Shown here: in pieces, positions 26,101-32,967 of the stretch | Position numbering within the stretch: the stretch's first letter is position 1 | Layout of the letters: the number at the start of each line of letters is the position of its first letter | NCBI GenBank assembly: GCA_964458795.1 | Contig: CAYWJW010000005.1 | Span: forward strand, 1 to 44,612 | Source of the DNA: JAJTHY01 sp964458795 | Lineage (GTDB): Bacteria > Pseudomonadota > Alphaproteobacteria > Rickettsiales > Midichloriaceae | Direction: 5' to 3' | Length of the DNA stretch: 44,612 nt | The notes under the pieces: generated by a model | The model's database searches: none | Told to the model about the DNA's origin: nothing | Seen by the model: only the letters and a program-made list of their open reading frames with translations | Translations under genes and position numbers: made by a program

Positions 26101-26479
26101 TAGTTATAACCAAGTTATCCCTTGTGGTAAGATTGAGCAGTTGATAAGTGAGGCAAAGAAAGAAATAAAAGTAGATCAAAGCAAGAAGCAACAATCTGAG
26201 CAAAGAGCAGAAAGAGTTGAAATGCAAGCAAAGACAAACAACCATCCGGGTAAGAAGCAAGAACCGGATAAAGGAGCGCTTATATATTTCCTTGGCGCAA
26301 TCTCCATATGCTCCACAATAGCATATTTAGGATTGAGAAAGAGCGAGACCGGCATAGCTTCCATAATAGCAAAAGGCTCAGCCATAATTGCAGTTGGCAG
26401 TGCTACCCTCACCCTCTATAATATATTAAATAATAATAGCAGTACGGATAGAACTAATGCTAACACTCATTCTCGTTAA
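23111..26479 (+). CDS. Three tandem SidE-phosphodiesterase-like domains with a C-terminal membrane anchor
   Basis: A protein of 1122 residues made of three homologous units of about 300 residues (near 25-310, 350-635 and 690-1030). Each has an [R]-x-N-H-G-L-A-[HY]-T-[AS]-R motif, an S-G-R-x-G-E motif and a Y-G-A-H-C-x-D-L-V-R motif. These give candidate catalytic residues H74/E136/H210, H398/E460/H535 and H744/E806/H879. The order and spacing resemble, from memory, the His-Glu-His triad of the Legionella SidE/Dup phosphodiesterase domain, which acts on phosphoribosyl- or ADP-ribosyl-ubiquitin. Unit 2 has Tyr (Y402) where units 1 and 3 have a second His. I see no ADP-ribosyltransferase domain. 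Two hydrophobic segments near 1065-1110 could anchor it. A GGAG ribosome binding site precedes the ATG; a TATAAT at 23067-23072 may be its -10. A host-directed ubiquitin-modifying effector is inferred. Confidence 0.7.
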   Translation: MRSSDSVILKRFEQALRASYKKLTLPYEETGKTFFPVLYSRAKQICSSSIDNYGNYEASEKQAGDEQIVYRSNHGLAHTARTMILVPHVLAFHIKHAKPEIQEYLLDKTSTLERAINFIMKLQIAMAFYVSGREGEDGFGTDKYNEYRRKSKEYFLDYVGGKESIEKLFETPEEIELYGDCIEFPYIKPDDFDTLGEDRLALKAILYGAHCADLVRVWSPKNIATVAVYDLLKAVPDEYKESLKGEAFGIFQIASTLCREMGDSLHTDFKYNSSGLLEPCKPENVTRSNLYVTNFPKTDLVKFMKYSTIPGKSVDLSWTTIPHDTILHKLILGAKIEAEETRPVRQALTYSYTNFLNAPFNSSTKRWPALYRKNGTIQYDELYDNTIQPSDIVHRPNHGLAYTSRIVSMVPYVVAFHLKHARTEIKNYLLKQTTDNYETRKFIAKLKIAMVFYASGRAGEEKFGTNEYLLARKKSREHFAEYVKSDSSLLQLFKNEEEFNLYGECLENSYIYLKEWDSPYDDAKMALKAIMYGAHCIDLVRIWDPQRIKDETVCDFLTAVPKKEEKALRSEAFAIFERAAHLCLAMGDSLKTHFATNSNGTLSAVSPNGTNNDRKTAYKNNLELFMKHSYEASKCQETCASILKDDVCSMINKARGEEKREKSLAKPILEPAEVKIQEDKIFAYSLHALQVSNSMYLGTPYTHMNAKIFPVLYKRNGKICSAPYDNHKSEVQNSDEQIVYRSNHGLAHTARAMSVVPYVIALNMKYAREEVRKYLQTQTASWEDSQKFIIKLQIAMAFYVSGRRGEQGFKDPLYTQYRVDSKKYFLDYVNKNEAVKSLFKEGEIELYGNCLEHSYILDEDWARLPAEAMALKAIMYGAHCVDLVRQWDPYKKPPRPDGRVIASIKEDTLYDLLRAVPKERHAEATNEGYAIFQQAAILCRSMGDSLKADFKLSIHGLLTPCDPEALTHSALYNTPVPKTNLEKFLMYSTDVQKCLEHSYNQVIPCGKIEQLISEAKKEIKVDQSKKQQSEQRAERVEMQAKTNNHPGKKQEPDKGALIYFLGAISICSTIAYLGLRKSETGIASIIAKGSAIIAVGSATLTLYNILNNNSSTDRTNANTHSR

Positions 26480-26513
26480 CAGTTCAGGCACCAATTCTGA
26501 TGAAGCTTAAGCC

Positions 26514-27062
26514 TTATTTGATTTGTTTCAAGGCATTGAGACTTTTTTCACACCATGCCAACTTCGCCGCAAGCGTAAGCTCTGTATAGTCATACGCCAT
26601 TTTCAAATACATCTTACGTACACCTTCAGGGTGAGCTACATCGATGTTTGCTTGCATGGTCGCAAGGGCTTTCTGTTGCTTTATTACAGTATCCCGGTAA
26701 GATTCTAAGTGGCTTGTGAAAGTGGCGCTAGTGGTATATTCGCCAGCCGTTAGTTTAAGCACTAGTTCCTCTCGGTATTGCGTTGGTTCTGTCGGCTCTT
26801 CAAGCCACGCTTTCAAGTGCTCCAAACCTTTCGGGGTAATTGCATAAATTCTACGTTTACGGTCACCACTCATTTCATCAACATGCGATTCAACAAATTG
26901 ATCATTTTCTAACGACTTTAAAATTGGGTATATTTGAGCGTTACTTTCTGACCAATGGAATGGAGATACCTTGCTGGCCATTTGTTTTATATCATAACCC
27001 GACATATTTTTTTTGCTCAGCAAACTTAAGATACCATATTGTGTTTTATTGATTCTGCTCAT
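26514..27062 (-). CDS. PadR-family transcriptional regulator
   Basis: A winged-helix repressor of 182 residues from the chosen ATG at 27062. An N-terminal DNA-binding part (TQYGILSLLSKKNMSGYDIK, then SNAQIYPILKSLENDQFVES, RRIYAITPKGLEHLKAWL) is followed by a helical dimerisation tail with W and Y residues, typical of the longer PadR group that binds phenolic or other aromatic ligands. An in-frame ATG at 27086 is possible, but GGGG 4 nt before the ATG at 27062 favours the shorter form. It diverges from the hydrolase gene across a gap with paired inverted repeats, the likely operators. It probably represses the hydrolase and itself. Confidence 0.88.
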   Translation of the reverse strand: MSRINKTQYGILSLLSKKNMSGYDIKQMASKVSPFHWSESNAQIYPILKSLENDQFVESHVDEMSGDRKRRIYAITPKGLEHLKAWLEEPTEPTQYREELVLKLTAGEYTTSATFTSHLESYRDTVIKQQKALATMQANIDVAHPEGVRKMYLKMAYDYTELTLAAKLAWCEKSLNALKQIK

Positions 27063-27099
27063 TTTTCCCCATCTTACATACTTCAATCACTATAGTATA

Positions 27100-27128
27100 A
27101 ACAAACAGGTCTTGACAACCTATTTGTT
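27100..27128. promoter_or_regulatory. Inverted repeat over the -35 box (likely PadR operator 1)
   Basis: AACAAACAGGT (27100-27110) and ACCTATTTGTT (27118-27128) are inverted copies at 10 of 11 positions around a 7-nt centre. The centre holds the -35 hexamer, so a bound protein would block RNA polymerase. The inner half-site AGGT-N7-ACCT recurs in the second repeat. Confidence 0.6.
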
Positions 27129-27140
27129 GTTATGTATAAA
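27112..27140 (+). promoter_or_regulatory. Consensus sigma-70 promoter of the hydrolase gene
   Basis: TTGACA (27112-27117), a 17-nt spacer and TATAAA (27135-27140). Transcription would start near 27147, the first base of the second inverted repeat. This strong promoter embedded in operators points to tight repression and strong induction. Confidence 0.75.
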
Positions 27141-27146
27141 GATATC

Positions 27147-27167
27147 GACAGGTCGAATTAACCTGTC
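27147..27167. promoter_or_regulatory. Perfect inverted repeat at the start site (likely PadR operator 2)
   Basis: GACAGGT (27147-27153) and ACCTGTC (27161-27167) are perfect inverted copies around 7 nt, with the same AGGT-N7-ACCT core as the repeat at 27100-27128. The two centres are 43 bp apart, close to four helical turns. An alternative role as a short 5' hairpin in the mRNA cannot be excluded. Confidence 0.6.
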
Positions 27168-27190
27168 TAAATAATATAAGGAGAAAAGAG

Positions 27191-28372
27191 ATGAAAAATT
27201 TACCTATACAAAATCAGATGATAGCAGATACATACGAAGAATATGCTGCAAATCCTAGTCAGTATGTGACCATTAAAGGGGTTCCTGCGAGCTTGGTAGT
27301 GCGCCTAGATACATTCACCAAATCCGGGGTTTCTGGTGAAGTTCTGGTTGAGGCTATTCGAAAAGCAGGGCCAGAAATGGGACCAGCCACTAAAGGGTGG
27401 ACAGAAGTGCTTATGGAATATGGAGACACAGCTTATACGAAAGCTAGTGAAATGCTAGAGAAATCAAGAATCCACGAAGCTAGTCAAGAATTTCTCAAGG
27501 CATCCTTTTGGTTTTTCTTTGCACGCTATCCGCATATTTTCTCTCCTGCAGCCGCAGAATCATATACAAGGCATATAGAAGCCTATAAGAAATCTGTGCA
27601 ATATTCTGCATATAAGGCAGAAGAAATTCCAATAGCTTTTAACGGCAATAATATTCCAACGTATCTAAGGATGCCAAACACAAAAGATGTCCCGCCACTG
27701 GTAATCTTATGTGGAGGAACGGATGTGTGGAAGAGTGATGTTGAGCTCCATGTGCAGAGCGAAGCCTTCTTAAGAGAAGGGATTGCAACGCTTAGTATTG
27801 ACCATCCTGGAACTGGAGAGTGTCCACCTTTAAGCCCTGAGCAAGAGGAAGAGTTTTTCCTTGCCGTTCTAAGACATGCTAAGAAAGAATCTAAAATAGA
27901 TGGTGCAAGAGTCGCTTTCTATGGGTTGAGTTTTGGCGGATTATGGGGTGCAAAGCTTGCTCTACTTGCATCCGAATTGTTGGCTACAGTTAACATAGGT
28001 GGTCCAATGTATCTCTCATTTGAGGCCCAATGGGTTGATAAGCTTCCTATTATGCTAAAGCGTGCCTTGGGTATTATTGTTGGTGTTGATCCTATCAAGC
28101 AGCCGATGCTTTTTGTGCAGGCTTTACAAGAGAGGTCTATGGCGGGAAAGCTCATTCCAGAAGGTGGTCAGAAAGTTCCTCTTTTATGCATAAACGGTGA
28201 GCAAGATCATGTTGTTCCCATTGAAGAATTTGACTATCTCAAAAAAATTGGGATGAAGTTAGATACACTTGTGTTTAGCAGAGACAGGCATGTAGCAAGT
28301 GGAAATGCAGACTTGCGAGACGCATTCACTACCTTATGGATCGCCAAGAAGTTAGGTATTAGCAACAACTAA
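27191..28372 (+). CDS. Alpha/beta hydrolase, FrsA-like esterase/C-C hydrolase type
   Basis: A 393-residue cytosolic hydrolase with an N-terminal helical part and a C-terminal alpha/beta domain. The nucleophile motif GLSFGG places Ser at 247, the acid is likely D339 (INGEQDHVVP) and the base H367 (SRDRHVASG). The oxyanion region is LCGGTDVWKSD. The architecture resembles the FrsA and 2,6-dihydroxypseudooxynicotine hydrolase group. A strong AAGGAG ribosome binding site precedes the ATG. PadR control and an adjacent MFS exporter suggest detoxification of an aromatic or similar compound, but the substrate is unknown. Its 3' end overlaps the convergent MFS gene by 21 bp. Confidence 0.82.
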   Translation: MKNLPIQNQMIADTYEEYAANPSQYVTIKGVPASLVVRLDTFTKSGVSGEVLVEAIRKAGPEMGPATKGWTEVLMEYGDTAYTKASEMLEKSRIHEASQEFLKASFWFFFARYPHIFSPAAAESYTRHIEAYKKSVQYSAYKAEEIPIAFNGNNIPTYLRMPNTKDVPPLVILCGGTDVWKSDVELHVQSEAFLREGIATLSIDHPGTGECPPLSPEQEEEFFLAVLRHAKKESKIDGARVAFYGLSFGGLWGAKLALLASELLATVNIGGPMYLSFEAQWVDKLPIMLKRALGIIVGVDPIKQPMLFVQALQERSMAGKLIPEGGQKVPLLCINGEQDHVVPIEEFDYLKKIGMKLDTLVFSRDRHVASGNADLRDAFTTLWIAKKLGISNN

Positions 28373-29533
28373 TTTTGCGTGAACAATCCATGCCAGCATA
28401 GGGATAGTCAAGAAGATTATCCCTATTATACTTTGGTCATTGTCTGGTAAATACGCAACCAGCGCACCGAATACCGCTCCTCCACCAATTTGTATAAACG
28501 TATACAATGATCCTGCATACCCGGCAATCTTGCCAAATGGGGTAAATGCTCCAGAAAATGTGCTAGGCCAGATGAATGTAACGCCAAAATAAAATAATAG
28601 TGCCGGTACTATAATGGCTGCTACCTGCACTCCATAAATCCACTTAAGAGCAAGCATCATAACCCCAGATATACACATTACTATGAGACCAAAGCGCAAT
28701 GTAAAGTTCGTACCAAAACGCATTACCAGTTTGCCGTTTACAAAGCTTCCAAGGCCCATAGCAAGGCCTCCTATTAAGAAAGTTATCCACCCGAATTCTA
28801 CAGGGTTCATACCGGCTACTTTTATCAGTAATATGGGACTAGTAGCAATCCACGAGAAGAATGCACCAAAGCATAAAAACGCGCAAAATGAGTTGCCCAT
28901 GAATACTGGACTGGACAGCAACTGCCAACTAGCATTCATATAAAATTTTCTACTCAGATTGTCTCGGTGATGGTGCTTACTACTTTCTCGAAATAATACA
29001 GTGACTACAACTATTGTTATTATTGAATAGATAGTTAGAAATACAAAGTTCGATCTCCATCCAAAATATTCTAATAAATATCCACCTAGAGTCGGAGATG
29101 CTGGTATAAAGAAGATCATTAAAATTGAAAGATGTGCACCATATTTTGCCAGCTCAGGTCCGGAAAAAGAATCTCTAAAAATCGAGCGCCATAAAGAAGC
29201 TCCAGCACCTGCTCCAAACCCTTGGATAAACTGTCCAAAAATAAGCCAAGAAATACTTGGTGCATTGAAACAAATTATATTTCCTATAATCATAATAAGT
29301 AAACCAGCAATTAAGGGTCTACGTCTGCCAAAGACTTCAGAAGCCGGCCCATAGACCAACTGAGATAAGGAAAGGCCCATCGCAAGAGCTGACAGACCCC
29401 ATTGCACATCATCAACATTCACAGCAAAGTCCTGTGCAACTGCTATAAAAGATGGTGTGAAGACGTTGGAAGCTACACCTGAGAGGCAAGCACTAAGTAT
29501 TACTACTAAGAATAATATGGTTTTGTGTTTCAT
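28352..29533 (-). CDS. MFS drug-efflux transporter, Bcr/CflA-like
   Basis: A 393-residue inner-membrane protein with about twelve predicted helices. Motif A of the major facilitator drug:H+ antiporters is seen as GPASEVFGRRRPL between helices 2 and 3. FIQGFGAGAGASLWR and FIPASPTLGGYLLEYFGWRS match helices 4-5 of the Bcr/CflA group. It converges with the hydrolase gene with a 21-bp overlap of coding ends, so transcriptional interference is possible. The substrate is unknown. Confidence 0.87.
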   Translation of the reverse strand: MKHKTILFLVVILSACLSGVASNVFTPSFIAVAQDFAVNVDDVQWGLSALAMGLSLSQLVYGPASEVFGRRRPLIAGLLIMIIGNIICFNAPSISWLIFGQFIQGFGAGAGASLWRSIFRDSFSGPELAKYGAHLSILMIFFIPASPTLGGYLLEYFGWRSNFVFLTIYSIITIVVVTVLFRESSKHHHRDNLSRKFYMNASWQLLSSPVFMGNSFCAFLCFGAFFSWIATSPILLIKVAGMNPVEFGWITFLIGGLAMGLGSFVNGKLVMRFGTNFTLRFGLIVMCISGVMMLALKWIYGVQVAAIIVPALLFYFGVTFIWPSTFSGAFTPFGKIAGYAGSLYTFIQIGGGAVFGALVAYLPDNDQSIIGIIFLTIPMLAWIVHAKLVVANT

Positions 29534-29601
29534 TTTTAATCAAGTATTAGTAAGTGGGAGACCAGTTATACAGCATTAATTGCGTATAAGTCAAATTACA
29601 T

Positions 29602-30423
29602 TTATGCTATGCCCGTGCCAACGTCTTTATTACTGCGTATTAAGTAAGCGGACATAACGGCGGCACTCAATAATGTTACTGCGCATTTTACATATGGAGG
29701 TTCAATTTTATGAACATATGTAGAGAAAAATGTAGTGATACAATACGCCACTGCACCGCCTTGCATCATAAAGAAAAAGCCGCCATGTTCTATAAGTTTG
29801 CGATTGGCAAACAAACTAGGAGCGGCAGCTAAAAACCCACATATTGCCGCATTTGCAACCGAGTACAGGCCAACTGATGCTGAGTGTCCATGTATAAGGC
29901 TTTTGATTTCCTTCCCACGATAGACGTTATAAAGATCAGCTATAACTCCAAGGAATATAAGTTTTAAGATACTGTGTGTGCAAGAGTCCAAGGCTTTAAG
30001 GTTGCGGCGTTCTTGTTCCACATATTTCGTCTTATCTTCTACTATTGCGTCTATCTGTATCTGAACGCTATCTTTACAGTTTGTAGCATTATGTATTAGC
30101 TTATTCCTGCGGATAAGTTCTTTTACTCTGTCGCCATATACACCATCAGATTTAAGTTCTTTATAGCACTCAATCTCAGTGATTGTATGATTTTCGCAAA
30201 GAAGATTAAATACGGCTCTCCCCCCACCTAATATTTTATCTGGAACAACAAGTTTTATGATGTTTGGGACTTCTTTAAGCCCTTTAACTAATTGAATTAT
30301 ATCGGCATCGGTTAAACTTGAAATTCCGGCAAAGCTAATCTCTGTAGAAGACGTATCAAACTTAAGAACCCCGCCGTTGCTTAGAACAACTGTGATACCA
30401 TTTGCCATAAGAATAATCCACAT
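29602..30423 (-). CDS. Unknown membrane protein with LRR-like N-terminus
   Basis: A 273-residue product of unknown family. Residues about 25-125 contain leucine-rich, repeat-like stretches (VKGLKEVPNIIKLVVPDKIL, then LLCENHTITEIECYKEL) reminiscent of ribonuclease-inhibitor-type leucine-rich repeats. Four hydrophobic segments follow at about 155-172, 186-206, 213-232 and 240-258. There is no N-terminal signal peptide. A Met at codon 6 (30408) is an alternative start; neither has a strong ribosome binding site. A cytosolic recognition domain joined to a membrane domain would fit a host-directed or surface role, but this is inference. Confidence 0.6.
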   Translation of the reverse strand: MWIILMANGITVVLSNGGVLKFDTSSTEISFAGISSLTDADIIQLVKGLKEVPNIIKLVVPDKILGGGRAVFNLLCENHTITEIECYKELKSDGVYGDRVKELIRRNKLIHNATNCKDSVQIQIDAIVEDKTKYVEQERRNLKALDSCTHSILKLIFLGVIADLYNVYRGKEIKSLIHGHSASVGLYSVANAAICGFLAAAPSLFANRKLIEHGGFFFMMQGGAVAYCITTFFSTYVHKIEPPYVKCAVTLLSAAVMSAYLIRSNKDVGTGIA

Positions 30424-30451
30424 ACATCAATATTTAGTAGGAGGTGTATAA

Positions 30452-30550
30452 CATTTATCAGAATTTCGCAACGAAGTTATAGGTATCGCAGACTTTATAG
30501 GAAGTTTAACTGACAAAGAACTTGAAGAGAGCAGCAAGGGTGGATATTGA
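30452..30550 (+). pseudogene. Possible C-terminal remnant of a lost gene
   Basis: A frame open between TAA (30449-30451) and TGA (30548-30550) encodes HLSEFRNEVIGIADFIGSLT followed by 12 residues ending in SSKGGY. The composition is protein-like but there is no start codon. It looks like the tail of a gene whose front half is gone. The source family is not recognised. Confidence 0.3.
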
Positions 30551-30601
30551 CTAATGCGTGTAGAATGTAGTAGGCTATGGGAAATTGATTATAGGGTAAA
30601 C

Positions 30602-31171
30602 ATGCGGTTTTCTGTACATTTTGTTATCATACTAAGCACTTTTATTGCAAGCAATAGCTATGCTATAGAAGGCAAGTCTTCTAAAGAGCTAGATTCTATA
30701 TTTAAAAAGAAAAAGACTGAGGAAGCGCCGCTTAACTTTAAAGGTGCTGATATGCGTGGGTACGATCTTAATAACCCAAAAAACAGTGCGCAGCTTAAGG
30801 GTGCCAACATGGCAGGCGCCAATTTTGCAGGGCAAACCATAGAAGGAATGACATTTGACTCCGTTAACCTCGAGGGAGCGAATTTTGAAGGAGCTAGCTT
30901 ATCTAGTGTTAGTTTCCGTGGCACTAATTTAAAAAGCGCTAACTTTACGAAGGTTAAGCTTATGTTTGGTGGCTTTCGTGATAGTGATCTATCAAATATA
31001 AACTTTACTGATGCGAACTTTGAATCTGTAGGATTTACACATGTTAAGCTTATAAATGCAAACCTAGATGGGGCTCACCTTTTTCGCGTAAGCTTCGTTG
31101 ATGTGGATTCAAAAGGAACCAACTTTAGCAAAGCCACTACCAAAGATTCCAGTGGCTTGCCCTGGTGGTGA
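30602..31171 (+). CDS. Secreted pentapeptide-repeat protein
   Basis: A 190-residue product with a signal peptide (MRFSVHFVIILSTFIASNSYA, cleaved before IEG) and about 20 pentapeptide repeats of the A(D/N)LxX type (GANMAGANFAGQ, VNLEGANFEGASL, TNLKSANF, ANLDGAHL). Repeats of this kind form a right-handed four-sided beta helix. The frame is open from an ATG at 30554, but the ATG at 30602 starts exactly at a clean signal peptide, so I chose it. Export suggests a periplasmic or secreted structural or binding role; the gyrase-protecting function of some cytosolic relatives is unlikely here. It converges with the ankyrin gene. Confidence 0.8.
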   Translation: MRFSVHFVIILSTFIASNSYAIEGKSSKELDSIFKKKKTEEAPLNFKGADMRGYDLNNPKNSAQLKGANMAGANFAGQTIEGMTFDSVNLEGANFEGASLSSVSFRGTNLKSANFTKVKLMFGGFRDSDLSNINFTDANFESVGFTHVKLINANLDGAHLFRVSFVDVDSKGTNFSKATTKDSSGLPWW

Positions 31172-31187
31172 TTCATTTTATTTACAC

Positions 31188-32762
31188 CTATAGCCCTAGA
31201 AAAAGTTCAGTTGGAAATCTCTCATACACGGGGCTTCGTGTACAGAATGATTTGTAAACATTCTCTGCTTTATTAAGCAAATTTATATCTGTTCGTCTAA
31301 ATTCACTATAAACTGCACTCCAAGTATCATTTGCAGTGCTTACTTTAAATATATAACTCGCTATAATATATTGAATGTCATCAGATAGCGGGTATAAACC
31401 TGAGGAATGAGTACTTGCAAGTGTGCCAAAAAATCTCGCTATCTCTTTTATCGCTTTTATCCGACAGGATTCACGTAATATTACCAGCATATTTGGATCT
31501 TCTGGGAAAGCTCTGGATGGAAAGTATATGTGATAAGAATAATCTCCAAATAGACGAACACCAATAGAATCTATATTGTTCGATTTATTAACGCATAGAG
31601 ACCGCGAAAATAGATGACAAACTATGGCAGTGGCGCCTTCGCGACGGCAATTGAGCTCAGCTTTTGGATCACGATTATGAATAAATAACTCGACAGAAGA
31701 TTTATTATCTCTGTTGTGAAGAAGTGGATCTGCACCCCTTTTTAACAATGTTGGAATATACTCAATATAAGAATTTCGGCAGCAATGGTGCAATAAAGTA
31801 TATCCTTTGCTGTTTAGTATATTAAGATTATCTAGCTTGTCCCAAAGCACTTCATTCAAAAAATTTTCCAAGTTGTTTGTCGGATTTTCTACCACATATT
31901 CAGTTATGGTATTTCCATAACAATCGGGTATATTAATATTGGCACCGTGATCTATAAAAAATCTCAAAGCCTCAAATATAATCTCATCATCAGCACATGG
32001 GTCAATGCCCAAATGTGTTACCATAAGCAAAGGAGTAATCCCAAAAACTCCTTGAAGATCAATATTAGCGCCACTATTCAGCAATAATTCCATTGATTTA
32101 TAAACACCAGATCTGTCCAAAGCATTTAGGTGTAAAACTAAGAGATGCAGAGCTCCTATATCACTGCTATTACAATCAATCTCATCTGGATTTAGTGTAC
32201 CATCAGAACATCTCAGAGACTTAATATTAGGATCTACACCTAATTTCAGCAATAACTCTATTAAACTAAAATCATGGTGTTTTGCTGCACATAATAAAGG
32301 TATGGCGTCGCTGCTGCTAGACTTAACATTAAAATCTGCACCGTGATTGCGCAATAATATCAATATCTCTTTAAGCTTAATAAAGCCTTCTCCATTACCT
32401 ATATATCTACATATTGCTCTTGCTCCAGGCGTGAAATTACGATTATCATTTTGATTGGGATTGGCCTTGTATTCCAATAATATCTTAACCATCTCTACAT
32501 CTAACTTAGAGCATGCTATGTGTAAATATGATTCTCCTGGATAACACTGTATATTAACCTCTGCACCATTTTTGAGGAAGCGCTCAACATTATCATGATC
32601 TCCTGCCTTAACACATTTTACTATCTCGTCTATCTGCTGCCCAATCAGTACTAGCTGTAAGGCGAGGTTATTGGCGGCAGCATTTTCAGGTACTACAGGC
32701 GTATTTCTTGCTTTTTTAGAATCATCTTTTTCTTCAAAATCTTTAGGTAGAGTTCTTTTCAT
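31188..32762 (-). CDS. Ankyrin-repeat protein with F-box/PRANC-like C-terminal segment (candidate effector)
   Basis: A 524-residue protein. A basic, charged N-terminus (KRTLPKDFEEKDDSKKAR, residues 2-19) could act as a nuclear-localisation-type signal. Ankyrin repeats run from about 45 to 350 (for example VERFLKNGAEVNIQ, YLHIACSKLDVEMVKILLEY, LLKRGADPLLHNRD). Near the C-terminus LYPLSDDIQYIIASYIF (456-472) has the L-P-x-(D/E)-I-x-x-x-I-x-x-(Y/F)-(I/L) pattern of F-box/PRANC segments, which recruit host ubiquitin ligases. There is no signal peptide, as for type I or IV secreted effectors. Ankyrin repeats are firm; the ubiquitin link is inference. Confidence 0.85.
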   Translation of the reverse strand: MKRTLPKDFEEKDDSKKARNTPVVPENAAANNLALQLVLIGQQIDEIVKCVKAGDHDNVERFLKNGAEVNIQCYPGESYLHIACSKLDVEMVKILLEYKANPNQNDNRNFTPGARAICRYIGNGEGFIKLKEILILLRNHGADFNVKSSSSDAIPLLCAAKHHDFSLIELLLKLGVDPNIKSLRCSDGTLNPDEIDCNSSDIGALHLLVLHLNALDRSGVYKSMELLLNSGANIDLQGVFGITPLLMVTHLGIDPCADDEIIFEALRFFIDHGANINIPDCYGNTITEYVVENPTNNLENFLNEVLWDKLDNLNILNSKGYTLLHHCCRNSYIEYIPTLLKRGADPLLHNRDNKSSVELFIHNRDPKAELNCRREGATAIVCHLFSRSLCVNKSNNIDSIGVRLFGDYSYHIYFPSRAFPEDPNMLVILRESCRIKAIKEIARFFGTLASTHSSGLYPLSDDIQYIIASYIFKVSTANDTWSAVYSEFRRTDINLLNKAENVYKSFCTRSPVYERFPTELFLGL

Positions 32763-32859
32763 TTTGCAAATATTTTACATATAATTGCGAAAATAATAAG
32801 TCTTTTAATGTAAATAGTCAAGATTTCCGTGTATTTATAATCACCTATCTGGTACACCC

Positions 32860-32910
32860 TAAATATTTTTACTCAGGGACTTCCATACCATGTTTTCGCT
32901 GTGGTATATT
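32860..32910 (+). promoter_or_regulatory. Shared-type promoter C (rhuM-aph)
   Basis: TAAATATTTT (32860-32869), 9 nt, ACTTCCAT (32879-32886), 18 nt, TATATT (32905-32910). The stretch downstream of the -10 matches promoter A almost base for base for about 20 nt. The predicted start near 32917 gives rhuM a leader of about 50 nt. Confidence 0.6.
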
Positions 32911-32967
32911 AATAAATATAAGATAGAAGAATTATGCCTGAAGATTTAGAATAGAAATGAGGAAGTT

